Below, piece after piece: positions 1-8,370 of a stretch of DNA of 64,000 bases. How positions within the stretch are numbered: the first letter of the stretch is position 1; each line of letters begins with the position of its first letter. A program made the translations under genes and the position numbers. Origin of the DNA: Sphingomonas sp. (GTDB lineage: Bacteria; Pseudomonadota; Alphaproteobacteria; Sphingomonadales; Sphingomonadaceae). Where the stretch lies: positions 51,301 through 115,300 of the forward strand of contig JAKFUZ010000023.1 in assembly GCA_021732445.1 (NCBI GenBank), in the 5' to 3' direction. The notes beneath the pieces are model-generated. The model searched no databases. It was not told where the DNA came from and saw only the letters and a list, made by a program, of their open reading frames with translations.

Positions 1-1160
1 TGGCTGAGGAACAGGTCGAAATGGTCGCGCACCGCTTTTTCAACGAGGAGCGCGGCGTCGGGGCTGGTCAGCCGGTCCTTGGTCTGGCTCTGAAATTGCG
101 GGTCGCGGACGAACACGCTCAGCATCAGCTCACTGCCGGTGACAATGTCGTCGGCGGTGATGTCCCTTGCCTTTTTTTGACCAACGAGATCACCAAAGCC
201 GCGAATGCCCTTGACGATGGCGGCTCTGAGGCCCGCCTCATGGGTGCCGCCATCGGGCGTGGGGATGGTGTTGCAATACCAGCTATACGACCCGTCGGAC
301 CATAAGGGCCAGGAAACCGCCCATTCGACACGGCCCGATTTTTCGCCGCCTGGCCCGTCGGGGAAATCCTGGCTGCCGGTGAAAAACTCGGCAGTGGCAC
401 ATTCGCGGCCGTTAATCTGCTCGCGCAAATGGTCGGCCAGGCCGCCGGGGAACTGGAATATGGCGTCGGCCGGCGTATCATCATGGATGAGCGCTGCTGC
501 GCATTTCCACCGTATTTCAACGCCGGCAAACAGATAGGCCTTCGAGCGCGCAAGCTTGTAGAGGCGCGCCGGCTTGAAATGCAGCTCCGGCCCGAAAATC
601 TCGGCGTCGGGCACAAAGCTGATCGAGGTGCCCCGCCGGTTGGGCGTTCCGCCGAGATGTTCGAGCGGACCAAGCGTGACCCCCCGGGAGAATTTCTGGC
701 GGAAAAGTTCGCGGTTGCGGGCAACTTCTACCACCGTGTCTGAAGACAGAGCATTCACCACGGAGACGCCGACGCCGTGCAACCCGCCTGATGTCGCATA
801 GGCCTTGCCGGCGAATTTTCCGCCCGAGTGGAGCGTCGAAAGAATGACTTCTAGCGCCGACTTGTCGGGGAATTTGGGGTGCGGATCGACCGGAATGCCC
901 CGGCCATTGTCGATGATGGTCAGCCGGTTGCCGGGCTCCAGCATTACCTCGATGCGGGTTGCGTGGCCGGCAACCGCTTCGTCCATCGCATTGTCCAGTA
1001 CTTCGGCGGCAAGATGGTGCAGCGCGCGCTCGTCGGTGCCGCCGACATACATGCCCGGCCGCCGCCGAACCGGCTCCAGTCCCTCCAGCACCTCAATCGA
1101 CGCAGCGTTATAGTCGGAGCCGGGCGCAGTCGCGCTGGCGGCAAACAGGTCATCGGCCAT
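1..1160 (-). CDS. parE: DNA topoisomerase IV subunit B (ParE), N-terminal part
   Basis: This is the ATPase subunit of topoisomerase IV, which unlinks daughter chromosomes. The frame starts at an ATG (MADDLFAASATAPGSDYNAA) and stays open to the left edge, so about 386 residues are visible and the C-terminal TOPRIM part is missing. The GHKL ATPase motifs are clear: VLDNAMDEAVAGH with the catalytic Glu and Mg-binding Asn, DNGRGIP, and GLHGVGVSVVNALS. RRRPGMYVGG near residue 35 is typical of type II topoisomerase B subunits. ParE is preferred over GyrB because of the short N-terminus and the ParE-like LEGLEPVRRRPGMYVGGTDE region, but the two are close relatives. A GANTC site lies at 1183-1187, about 23 bases upstream of the start. 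Confidence 0.93.
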   Translation of the reverse strand, partial: MADDLFAASATAPGSDYNAASIEVLEGLEPVRRRPGMYVGGTDERALHHLAAEVLDNAMDEAVAGHATRIEVMLEPGNRLTIIDNGRGIPVDPHPKFPDKSALEVILSTLHSGGKFAGKAYATSGGLHGVGVSVVNALSSDTVVEVARNRELFRQKFSRGVTLGPLEHLGGTPNRRGTSISFVPDAEIFGPELHFKPARLYKLARSKAYLFAGVEIRWKCAAALIHDDTPADAIFQFPGGLADHLREQINGRECATAEFFTGSQDFPDGPGGEKSGRVEWAVSWPLWSDGSYSWYCNTIPTPDGGTHEAGLRAAIVKGIRGFGDLVGQKKARDITADDIVTGSELMLSVFVRDPQFQSQTKDRLTSPDAALLVEKAVRDHFDLFLS

Positions 1161-1264
1161 GCGCGCTGATATAGGGCGTGGCGAGTCCGGTGCGCAAGTC
1201 GTGCGGCGCGGCTTGCCGGCCAGGTCGCGGGTGACATCGGCGTGGGCGCGGCGGGCGTTGCGGG

Positions 1265-1975
1265 TCAGCGAACGCGCGGCCCGCCAAAGGGTAGCGGTGG
1301 CGGCGGGCGCCGGTCCCGCCGGGGCAGTTGCGCCTGGTAGGCATGGCCGCAATGCGCGATGCAATAGGGGAAACCGGGGTTCACCTTCTCCCCGCAAAAA
1401 TGAAAATCGGGCTCGCCGGGGTGCCCGAGCGGCCATTTGCAGATGCGGTCGTTCAGGTCGAGCAGGGTCGTCTTGCCGGTCATTTCGGCCGAGGGTTTGG
1501 CCGGGACCAATCGGCGCGGCGGCGCAGGCGTAATCGGCGCCTGCTGCTCGCCCGGCGCCTGGCGCAGGAAGCCGCCTGGCCCAACCGAACGCAGAATAAT
1601 GGCGGGCGGCGCCTTGGGTTCTGCGGCTTCAGTCTCTTCAATGGGCGCGTGGTCGGCCACGGCGACAGACTGGGCGGGCGCCACAGGGGGCGCTGGCGCG
1701 GCTGGCGGACTGAGCGGCGCTTCCGGCGCGGCGGCGGGCGCGGCGGCCTTTATGCGCGGCGCGGCGGCGCGCGGCGCGGGCGCGGGCTCTGCGGCTTTGG
1801 CCTCGCTGTCATTGGCCTTAACCGGCGAGGGACGCGATTGCAGGCCAAGCCGGTGCGCCTTGCCGATCACCGCATTGCGGCTGACCCCGCCAAGTGCTTC
1901 GGCGATCTGACTCGCGGTCATGCCCTGTTCCCACATCGTCTTGAGCGTATCAATCCGCTCGTCGGTCCAGCTCAT
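1265..1975 (-). CDS. gcrA: GcrA cell cycle regulator
   Basis: GcrA is an alphaproteobacterial sigma70-associated transcription factor that works with CcrM-methylated GANTC sites. The 236-residue product begins MSWTDERIDTLKTMWEQGMT and contains the signature helix-turn-helix LGGVSRNAVIGKAHRLGL at about residues 28-45. The C-terminus has the conserved CKWPLGHP, then FHFCG and YCIAHCGHAYQ, at about residues 186-222. Between them lies a roughly 130-residue Ala/Pro-rich linker, so the protein is longer than the Caulobacter homologue as I remember it (about 170 residues). The ATG follows a purine-rich stretch. The gene is divergent from the downstream permease gene, and parE follows it in the same direction. 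Confidence 0.95.
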   Translation of the reverse strand: MSWTDERIDTLKTMWEQGMTASQIAEALGGVSRNAVIGKAHRLGLQSRPSPVKANDSEAKAAEPAPAPRAAAPRIKAAAPAAAPEAPLSPPAAPAPPVAPAQSVAVADHAPIEETEAAEPKAPPAIILRSVGPGGFLRQAPGEQQAPITPAPPRRLVPAKPSAEMTGKTTLLDLNDRICKWPLGHPGEPDFHFCGEKVNPGFPYCIAHCGHAYQAQLPRRDRRPPPPLPFGGPRVR

Positions 1976-1987
1976 CCATCTTCCTTC

Positions 1988-2033
1988 GTTGCTCGGCGCG
2001 GGGGCCGACGGTCATCAGTTGCTCGGCGCGGGG
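1988..2033. repeat. 16-bp direct repeat upstream of gcrA
   Basis: The sequence GTTGCTCGGCGCGGG plus one more G occurs at 1988-2003 and again at 2018-2033, exactly 30 bases apart. The bases after each copy are also similar (GGCCGA against CGCCGA). It sits in the 129-base spacer between the divergent gcrA and permease genes, so it may be an operator or simply a small duplication. No known motif is recognised. Confidence 0.6.
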
Positions 2034-2104
2034 CGCCGATGGGTATCTCTGGCGCGAGCGAGCCGGGTTGCGGCACGCGCTGCTAGCCGGTACGCGCATT
2101 GCTT

Positions 2105-2956
2105 ATGAGCATCCAGCCTGAAACCCCACCCGTGCCCACCACCATCACGCATGCGCCAGGCGTTGCGACCATTCGTCGCGTCAACTGGTACGGCCTGCGC
2201 ACGCTCTATATCAAGGAGGTGCGGCGGTTCTTCAAGGTGCAGCTTCAAACCATCTGGGCGCCAGCGATCACCACATTGTTGTTTCTCGTTATTTTTACGG
2301 TGGCGACAGGTGGCCGGCGGCCGGTGCATGTCGGCGGCGCCGAGGTGGCCTTTGCCGATTTCATCGCGCCGGGGCTCATCGTGATGGGGATGCTGCAAAA
2401 TGCCTTTGCCAATGCCAGTTTTTCGCTGCTGGTCGGCAAAATTCAGGGCACGATCGTCGATTATCTGATGCCGCCACTCTCCACGCTTGAGCTGATGGCG
2501 GCCATGGTCGGCGGGGCCGTGACGCGCGCGGTGCTGGTGGGATTTGCCGTATTTCTCGCGATGCAGCTTTGGCCCGGCGTACACGTGCTGCCCCGGCACC
2601 CCCTGGCGATTATCTGGTTTGGCCTGCTGGGGTCGGCGTTTCTCGCGATGGTGGGCATTCTCACCTCGATGTGGGCGGAAAAATTCGATCACGCAGCCGC
2701 GGTTCAGAATTTTGCGATTGCGCCGCTCACCTTGCTGTCGGGCACATTTTATTCGGTCGATAAGCTGGCGCCGGCATTTCGCGCTTTCAGCCATGTAAAC
2801 CCGTTTTTCTACATTATCTCCGGCTTTCGCTGGGGGTTTCTGGGGGAGGCCGATTCACCGGTATGGCTGGGTGCCCTGCTCATTGTGGCGCTTGATGCGG
2901 CGCTGGCGCTTGTCGTGTACCTGCTGCTCAAGCGCGGCTGGCGACTGAAGAGCTAG
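2105..2956 (+). CDS. ABC-2 type transporter permease
   Basis: This is an integral inner-membrane subunit of an ABC-2 family exporter (the YadH/NodJ/DrrB-like group). The protein is 283 residues with about six hydrophobic segments, including IWAPAITTLLFLVIFTVAT near residue 50 and ALLIVALDAALALVVYLLL at the C-terminus. The region LSGTFYSVDKLAP, followed by NPFFYIISGFRWGFLG, is typical of the family. The ATG at 2105 is chosen over an in-frame TTG six bases upstream. No ATP-binding partner is adjacent: the neighbours are gcrA (divergent) and argD. The ATPase must be elsewhere if the system is complete. The substrate cannot be told from the sequence. Confidence 0.88.
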   Translation: MSIQPETPPVPTTITHAPGVATIRRVNWYGLRTLYIKEVRRFFKVQLQTIWAPAITTLLFLVIFTVATGGRRPVHVGGAEVAFADFIAPGLIVMGMLQNAFANASFSLLVGKIQGTIVDYLMPPLSTLELMAAMVGGAVTRAVLVGFAVFLAMQLWPGVHVLPRHPLAIIWFGLLGSAFLAMVGILTSMWAEKFDHAAAVQNFAIAPLTLLSGTFYSVDKLAPAFRAFSHVNPFFYIISGFRWGFLGEADSPVWLGALLIVALDAALALVVYLLLKRGWRLKS

Positions 2957-3010
2957 GCGGCTGCCGGGTGGTTGCACTTGGCGGCAGGGTTGGCGTAAAA
3001 GCTTGGATCA

Positions 3011-3035
3011 GGCGGCCCGCTTGGGGTCGCCTTTT
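3011..3035 (+). terminator. Probable Rho-independent terminator after the permease gene
   Basis: An 8-bp stem (GGCGGCCC pairing with GGGTCGCC, one G-U pair) closes a short loop and is followed by TTTT and then GCG. It lies 55 bases after the permease stop and 25 bases before the argD start. It would separate the two transcription units. The T tract is short, so the call is moderate. Confidence 0.5.
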
Positions 3036-3059
3036 GCGTTTGAATCAGGAAACCCCGCC

Positions 3060-4256
3060 ATGCCGATCACGCCGCTGATGCCCGTTTACCCGCGGTGTGG
3101 CGTGCGCCCGGTGCGTGGCGAGGGCTGTTACCTGATCGGCGAGCAGGGCGAGCGCTACCTCGATTTCGCGAGCGGCATTGCGGTGAACGCGCTCGGCCAT
3201 GGCCACCCGCATCTCGTGAAGGCGATTGCCGAACAGGCAGCGACGCTCATGCACGTCTCCAACCTCTATGGCAGCCCGCAGGGCGAAAGGCTGGCACAGC
3301 GGATTGTGGACAACAGCTTTGCCGACACGGTGTTCTTCACCAATTCCGGCACCGAGGCCATTGAATGCGCGATCAAGACCGCGCGGCGCTATCATTATGC
3401 CAATGGCAACCCGGAGCGGCACACGCTCATCACCTTCAACAACGCCTTTCATGGTCGCACGATGGGCGCGATTTCTGCCACCAATCAGGCCAAGATGCGG
3501 GATGGCTTTGAGCCGCTGCTACCCGGCTTCGCTTATGCCCCGTTCAACGATCTGGAAGCAGCACTCTCGCTGGTCAATGAAAATACCGCCGGCTTCATGG
3601 TCGAGACGATTCAGGGCGAGGGCGGTATTTCAGCGGCCACGCCTGGCTTTATCCAGGGGCTGCGCCGGGTGTGTGACGAGCACGGCCTGCTGCTGGTGCT
3701 TGACGAGGTGCAGTGCGGATATGGCCGCACCGGCAAAATGTGGGCCTATGAGCATTATGGCATAACGCCGGATGTCCTGTCGTCGGCCAAGGGCATTGGC
3801 GGCGGCTTTCCGCTCGGCGCGTGCCTGGCCACCGAAGAGGCGGCCAAGGGCATGGTGTTTGGCACGCATGGCTCCACCTATGGCGGCAATCCGCTGGCAA
3901 TGGCGGCGGGCGAGGCGATCCTCGACGTCATGCTGGAGCCCGGTTTTCTCGATCATGTTACCGCGATGGGCGACCGGCTGGCTCAGGCGCTGGAGCAGAT
4001 GATGCCGAACCACGACCATTTGTTTGACAGCGTGCGCGGCAAGGGCCTGATGGCAGGGCTCAAGCTGAAAGATACCGCCGTCGCCCGCGATTTCGTGGCG
4101 CATTTGCGAGACCATCACGGCCTGCTCACGGTCGCGGCCGGCGAAAATGTCGTGCGCATTCTGCCACCGCTGGTAATTGAGGAGCAGCATATCGCTGAGT
4201 TTGTGCAAAAGCTGAGCGACGGCGCACGAAGCTATACGCCAGCCCAGGCGGCTTGA
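3060..4256 (+). CDS. argD: Acetylornithine aminotransferase
   Basis: ArgD is a PLP enzyme that converts N-acetylglutamate semialdehyde to N-acetylornithine in arginine synthesis, and often serves lysine synthesis too. The 398-residue class III aminotransferase shows [18 protein letters not shown] (PLP phosphate site), [24 protein letters not shown] with the PLP-ring Asp, and the Schiff-base lysine in [14 protein letters not shown]. The ATG at 3060 is preceded by AGGA nine bases upstream and gives the family's normal N-terminus; an in-frame TTG at 3003 is less likely. It overlaps argF by one base (TGATG). The argD-argF-hslO order is common in alphaproteobacteria. Confidence 0.97.
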   Translation: MPITPLMPVYPRCGVRPVRGEGCYLIGEQGERYLDFASGIAVNALGHGHPHLVKAIAEQAATLMHVSNLYGSPQGERLAQRIVDNSFADTVFFTNSGTEAIECAIKTARRYHYANGNPERHTLITFNNAFHGRTMGAISATNQAKMRDGFEPLLPGFAYAPFNDLEAALSLVNENTAGFMVETIQGEGGISAATPGFIQGLRRVCDEHGLLLVLDEVQCGYGRTGKMWAYEHYGITPDVLSSAKGIGGGFPLGACLATEEAAKGMVFGTHGSTYGGNPLAMAAGEAILDVMLEPGFLDHVTAMGDRLAQALEQMMPNHDHLFDSVRGKGLMAGLKLKDTAVARDFVAHLRDHHGLLTVAAGENVVRILPPLVIEEQHIAEFVQKLSDGARSYTPAQAA

Positions 4257-5173
4257 TGCGGCATTTCCTCAACCTTGCCGATGCCGGGCCGGATGGCATT
4301 GCCGCTATCCTGACTGATGCGCTTGACCGCAAGGCGGCGCGCGCCGGCTTGCCAAAAGGGGCGCCCGATGCCGACGCGCCGCTCGCCGGCCATGTGCTGG
4401 CGATGGTGTTTGAAAAAAACTCCACCCGCACCCGCGTGTCGTTCGATGTGGCCATCCGGCAACTGGGCGGGTCGAGCATCGTGCTGGATGCTGGCACCAC
4501 GCAGCTTGGCCGGGGCGAGACGGTGGCCGATACGGCGCGGGTGCTCTCGGGCTTTGTCGACGCGATCATGCTGCGTACCGACGATCATGCCAAGGCTGGC
4601 GAAATGGCGCGTCACGCAACCGTGCCCGTCATCAACGGCCTGACCGATTATTCGCACCCCTGCCAGATCGTGGCGGACTTGCTGACGATCATTGACAGCG
4701 GCAAATCGCTCCCCGGACTTAAGGTCGCCTGGCTGGGGGATGGCAATAATGTGCTCACCTCGATCATCGAGGCCGCCGGGCTGATGCAGTTCGACGTGAC
4801 CGCCGCCTGCCCGCAAGGGTTTCAGCCCGGTGACGATGTGGTTGCGCTGGGGCGGGGCCGGGCGCGCGTGGTTGCAACACCGGCCGAGGCGGTTGCGGGC
4901 GCCGATATCGTCATCACCGATACCTGGATTTCGATGGGGCAGGAGCAGGCGGAGACCAAGCTCGCCGCGCTGATGCCCTATCAGGTCTCCGCTGCGTTGA
5001 TGGCAGGCGCGAGGCCCGACGCGAAATTCCTGCACTGCCTGCCGGCGCATCGCGGCGAGGAAGTAACGGCGGAGGTGATTGACGGCCCGCAATCGCTCAT
5101 CTGGGCAGAGGCCGAAAACCGGCTCCATGCGCAGAAATCCATCCTGCGCTGGTGCTTCGGGCAAATCGGTTGA
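4256..5173 (+). CDS. argF: Ornithine carbamoyltransferase
   Basis: ArgF makes citrulline from ornithine and carbamoyl phosphate in the cytoplasm. The 305-residue product has the carbamoyl-phosphate motif FEKNSTRTR, the HPCQ motif at [14 protein letters not shown], the ornithine-binding region DTWISMGQE, and the C-terminal catalytic [12 protein letters not shown]. The ATG shares its A with the argD stop, so the two are probably translationally coupled. The length matches the family. Confidence 0.97.
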   Translation: MRHFLNLADAGPDGIAAILTDALDRKAARAGLPKGAPDADAPLAGHVLAMVFEKNSTRTRVSFDVAIRQLGGSSIVLDAGTTQLGRGETVADTARVLSGFVDAIMLRTDDHAKAGEMARHATVPVINGLTDYSHPCQIVADLLTIIDSGKSLPGLKVAWLGDGNNVLTSIIEAAGLMQFDVTAACPQGFQPGDDVVALGRGRARVVATPAEAVAGADIVITDTWISMGQEQAETKLAALMPYQVSAALMAGARPDAKFLHCLPAHRGEEVTAEVIDGPQSLIWAEAENRLHAQKSILRWCFGQIG

Positions 5174-5251
5174 TCTTGCGCGGCGTGACCCCATGTTCCC
5201 GTTGCCGGTGCCTAGCTGGCACCTCATGCCACCCTGCGCGCGCCTGCCGCA

Positions 5252-5280
5252 CGAGACCCCGGCCTGCGCTGGGGTGACGG
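5252..5280 (+). repeat. Short palindromic interspersed repeat (VTPAQAGV type)
   Basis: The element contains CCCCGGC, a four-base loop and GCTGGGG, forming a hairpin with one G-U pair, flanked by GAC and TGACGG. Read on the minus strand it encodes VTPAQAGVS, the well-known spurious peptide signature of a repeat found in many proteobacterial genomes. It sits in the 115-base argF-hslO spacer. Its last bases, together with the next two, form the GGAG (5279-5282) that lies six bases before the hslO ATG. Confidence 0.75.
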
Positions 5281-5288
5281 AGTTTGTG

Positions 5289-6200
5289 ATGACCATCGCC
5301 CCTGAAACAGATTTTGATCGCGCGCTTGGGTTCACCATCCCCAACCGGCAGGCGCGGGGGCGGCTGGTGCGGCTGGGGCCCGTGCTCGACATCATCCTGG
5401 CTGCCCACGCCTATCCGCCCGCGATTGAATCGCTGCTCGCCGAAGCGCTGACGCTCACCGCGCTCATCGGGTCAACGCTGAAGGATGCCGGCGGGCAGTT
5501 GACGATGCAAACCCAGACACAGGCCGGGGTGGTGTCGTTGCTGGTGTGCGATTACCGTGGCGGAGAACTTCGCGGCTATGTGCAATATGATGCCGAGATG
5601 CTGGCCAGCCAGCCGGAAAAACCCAGCCTGTTCGCGCTGTTCGGCGCCGGGTATCTCACCATTACATTTGACCAGGCGGCCACCAAGGAGCGCTATCAGG
5701 GCATCGTCCCGCTAGACGGGGAGACGCTGGCGCAGGCGGCCGAGAGCTATTTTGTCCAGTCGGAGCAAATCCCCACGCTGGTGCGGGTCGGCATGGCGCG
5801 TGGGGCTGACGGCCGGCACCACGCCGGCGGCCTGTTTGTCCAGCATCTGCCGGAAGGCGAGCTTGGCCGCGACCGCTTGCATACCAGGCTGGATCACCCG
5901 GAATGGGAGCATGTCGCGGCGCTTGCGGGCACCATCAGTGCCGCGGAACTGGCCGACCCTGCGCTGGCGCTCGACGATATCGTGTGGCGGCTGTTCAACG
6001 AGGAGGAGGAAGTGCGCCTGCTCGCCGGGTTGCCGCTGACGCGCGGTTGCCGGTGCAGCGCGGACTATATCGCACAGGTCATCGCCAAATTTCCAGTTGA
6101 AGAACAGCAGGCAATGGCGGGGGACGACGGCATGATTACCGTCGATTGTGCTTTCTGCGCAAAAAAGTTTCCGCTGCCGGTGGGCGCGCTGCCCGACTGA
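5289..6200 (+). CDS. hslO: Hsp33 redox-regulated chaperone
   Basis: Hsp33 is a cytoplasmic holdase switched on by oxidation of a zinc-bound cysteine cluster. The 303-residue product has the usual length. The C-terminal zinc site is complete: RGCRCS, then 30 residues, then DCAFCAKKF, giving CXC-X30-CXXC. The N-terminal substrate-binding domain covers about residues 10-230. The ATG at 5289 is chosen because GGAG lies six bases upstream and MTIAPETDFDRALGFTIPN is the right N-terminus; the open frame runs much further upstream through the interspersed repeat but without homology. It probably belongs to the argD-argF unit. Confidence 0.95.
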   Translation: MTIAPETDFDRALGFTIPNRQARGRLVRLGPVLDIILAAHAYPPAIESLLAEALTLTALIGSTLKDAGGQLTMQTQTQAGVVSLLVCDYRGGELRGYVQYDAEMLASQPEKPSLFALFGAGYLTITFDQAATKERYQGIVPLDGETLAQAAESYFVQSEQIPTLVRVGMARGADGRHHAGGLFVQHLPEGELGRDRLHTRLDHPEWEHVAALAGTISAAELADPALALDDIVWRLFNEEEEVRLLAGLPLTRGCRCSADYIAQVIAKFPVEEQQAMAGDDGMITVDCAFCAKKFPLPVGALPD

Positions 6201-6246
6201 ACGCGTTGGGGATGAACATAGTCGCGCGCACCGTGGTCGGTTAGAG

Positions 6247-6292
6247 CCTGGCCGGGTGGAACTTGGCCGGGGTGGAACGTGGCCGGGCGGAA
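6247..6292. repeat. Three imperfect 15-16 bp tandem units
   Basis: CTGGCCGGGTGGAA-like units stand in tandem (6247-6261, 6262-6277, 6278-6292), each ending in GGAA. They lie in the spacer after hslO and about 100 bases before the secreted-protein gene. No function is evident. Confidence 0.55.
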
Positions 6293-6392
6293 ATGATCTG
6301 CCCGGGATGGATTGCATTTTGCCTCAGCGCTGCCGACATCTGCTGGCAGGTACGGCGCGCCGGGGCGCTTTGTGGCTGGGGGCAGCGGGCAG

Positions 6393-6854
6393 ATGGCATT
6401 ACGGATCATCCATGCAGGCGCGGTGCTGGCGGTTTTGCTGGCGGCGATGGCAGCTAGCGGACTTGTTCGCGCCGGCGCTGCGTCGGCACCGCTTGGCGCT
6501 GTCGCGCTTTCACCAAGGCCGCTCGCTGCCGCCTATGGGCTCATCGCGCCCGGCAAGTGGGAATTGCAGGATCTTGACAGCGCCGCGCCAGCGCTGTCGA
6601 TGTGCGTGGCTGATCCTGAGCAGTTTGTTCAGCTCCAGCATGCCGGTCGGCAATGCAGCCGGTTTGTCGTCGATGATTCGCCGACGAGTGCAACGGTGCA
6701 TTACACATGCCCCGGTGCCGGGCATGGCCGCACCGTCATCCAGGTCGAGAATGCGCGCCGCTTTCGGCTGGACACATTGGGGATTGCAAGCGGCGCACCG
6801 TTCGAATTTCGCTATGAAGCGCGCCGGGTCGGTGCCTGTACTGCGCCCCGTTAA
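6393..6854 (+). CDS. Secreted protein, DUF3617-like
   Basis: This is a small exported protein of 153 residues with no assigned function. MALRIIHAGAVLAVLLAAM followed by ASGLVRAGAASA looks like a cleavable signal peptide. The mature part has GLIAPGKWELQDLD, then MCVADPEQFVQLQHAGRQCS and a later VHYTCPG and GAC; the G-x-W-E start and spaced cysteines resemble the DUF3617 family of periplasmic proteins common in sphingomonads. The ATG at 6393 is chosen because it gives a signal peptide; the frame opens earlier at 6312. A strong terminator follows 84 bases downstream. Confidence 0.7.
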   Translation: MALRIIHAGAVLAVLLAAMAASGLVRAGAASAPLGAVALSPRPLAAAYGLIAPGKWELQDLDSAAPALSMCVADPEQFVQLQHAGRQCSRFVVDDSPTSATVHYTCPGAGHGRTVIQVENARRFRLDTLGIASGAPFEFRYEARRVGACTAPR

Positions 6855-6937
6855 GCGGGCGTTTACGCCGTTGGTGGTAGGGACGTCGCGTGTCTTTCTT
6901 GGGCACGCTTTCCTCCCTAAGCTATTTATAGCCAACT

Positions 6938-6967
6938 GGGCCGTCCGATTGGGCGGCCCGCTTTTTT
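6938..6967 (+). terminator. Rho-independent terminator
   Basis: A 9-bp stem GGGCCGTCC / GGGCGGCCC (one U-G pair) closes a GATT tetraloop and is followed by GC and six T residues. It ends the transcript of the DUF3617-like gene and lies 58 bases before queC. Confidence 0.85.
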
Positions 6968-7024
6968 GCAGCGCCCGCGCGCGGGATTGCGAGCCGGGGG
7001 AAAGCGGCTTATGCCCCGCGCATC

Positions 7025-7714
7025 ATGGCAGCAGATGGCAAAGTGGCAGTCGCGCTCCTGTCGGGCGGGCTGGATTCGATGGTGGCGGCGGCACTGGCGC
7101 GCGAGGCGGGCTTTGAGCTGCTTGCGCTGTCGGTTGATTACAACCAGCGCCACCGTGTGGAGCTTGGCGCGGCATCGCGGATTGCCGCAGCGCTGGGCGC
7201 CGGGCGCCACATCACCCTGCCGCTTGATCTGTCGGCCTTTGGCGGGTCTGCGCTCACAGCCGACATCGCGGTGCCCAAGGGCGGTGTGGGGGCGGATATT
7301 CCCATAACCTATGTGCCTGCGCGCAACACGATTTTTCTCAGTCTCGCGCTTGGATGGGCAGAGGCCGCGAGCGCGCACGACCTGTTCATTGGCGTGAACG
7401 CGCTGGATTATTCGGGCTATCCCGATTGCCGGCCGGAATTTATCGCAAGCTTCGAGGCGATGGCAGCGCTTGCCACCAAGGCGGGGGTGGAGGGCGCGCC
7501 GTTCCGCGTCCATGCGCCGTTGCAGCACATGACCAAGGCCGATATCGTGCGCGAGGCCGCACGGCTTGGGCTGGATATGGCGTTGAGCTGGTCCTGTTAT
7601 GACCCGGCGCCTGCCGGCACGCATTGCGGTTTGTGTGACAGCTGCCGCCTGCGCCAGCGCGGTTTTGCCGACGCGCAGATTGCCGACCCCACGGATTATG
7701 CCGCACGCCCATGA
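7025..7714 (+). CDS. queC: 7-cyano-7-deazaguanine synthase
   Basis: QueC turns 7-carboxy-7-deazaguanine into preQ0 using ATP and ammonia, in the pathway to queuosine in tRNA. The 229-residue product has the PP-loop ATP site LLSGGLDSM at about residue 12, SVDYNQRH, and TYVPARNTIFLSLALGWAE. The C-terminal zinc-binding cysteines are present in SWSCYDP and HCGLCDSC. The ATG overlaps nothing upstream, and the gene overlaps queE by four bases (ATGA). No preQ1 riboswitch is seen in the short leader. Confidence 0.96.
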   Translation: MAADGKVAVALLSGGLDSMVAAALAREAGFELLALSVDYNQRHRVELGAASRIAAALGAGRHITLPLDLSAFGGSALTADIAVPKGGVGADIPITYVPARNTIFLSLALGWAEAASAHDLFIGVNALDYSGYPDCRPEFIASFEAMAALATKAGVEGAPFRVHAPLQHMTKADIVREAARLGLDMALSWSCYDPAPAGTHCGLCDSCRLRQRGFADAQIADPTDYAARP

Positions 7715-8343
7715 GCTATGCGGTCAAGGAGATGTTCCTGACGCTGCAGGGCGAGGGGGTGCAGGCGGGCCGACGCGCGGTTTTCGTGCGCTTTGCCGGG
7801 TGCAATTTGTGGTCGGGGCGGGAAGACGACCGGGCCGGCGCGGTGTGCCGCTTCTGCGACACCGATTTTGTCGGCACCGACGGGGCCGGGGGCGGCCGCT
7901 TTGCCGATGCCGGCGCGCTGGCGCTGGCCGCCGCTGGTCATTGGGGCGACGGGATGGACGCGCGCTTTGTTGTGCTGACGGGCGGTGAGCCAATGCTGCA
8001 GGTGGATGATGCGCTGGTCGCCGCGCTCCATGGAGCGGGCTTCGCTATTGCGATCGAGACCAATGGCACGCTCGCCGTTAACCCGGCGATCGACTGGGTT
8101 TGTGTCAGTCCCAAGGCTGGCAGCGAGGTGGTGCACCGTCGGGGCGACGAGCTGAAACTCGTCTGGCCGCAGCCAGGCATTGACCCGGCCGAGCTGGAGG
8201 GCTGGGATTTCCAGCATTTTCTGGTGCAGCCGATGGACAGCGCCAGCGCGGCTGACAATCAGGCTGCGGCAATTGCTCTTGCGCTGGCGCGGCCGAAATG
8301 GCGGCTCACGCTCCAGACCCACAAGATGCTTGGCTTGCGCTGA
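7711..8343 (+). CDS. queE: 7-carboxy-7-deazaguanine synthase (radical SAM)
   Basis: QueE is the radical SAM enzyme that makes 7-carboxy-7-deazaguanine from carboxytetrahydropterin, the step before QueC. The 210-residue product starts MSYAVKEMFLTLQGEG, the family's usual start. The iron-sulfur cysteines are C31, C46 and C49, giving CX14CX2C instead of the canonical CX3CX2C; this enlarged cluster loop is known from Burkholderia QueE. VLTGGEPMLQ and AIETNGT are further family motifs. It is translationally coupled to queC through ATGA. Confidence 0.95.
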   Translation: MSYAVKEMFLTLQGEGVQAGRRAVFVRFAGCNLWSGREDDRAGAVCRFCDTDFVGTDGAGGGRFADAGALALAAAGHWGDGMDARFVVLTGGEPMLQVDDALVAALHGAGFAIAIETNGTLAVNPAIDWVCVSPKAGSEVVHRRGDELKLVWPQPGIDPAELEGWDFQHFLVQPMDSASAADNQAAAIALALARPKWRLTLQTHKMLGLR

Positions 8344-8370
8344 GCAGCGCCTGGTCGCTGCGGCGCGGTG

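Noticed and set aside
6968..7024. preQ1 riboswitch upstream of queC
   Set aside because: The leader after the terminator is under 60 bases and shows no preQ1 aptamer core.
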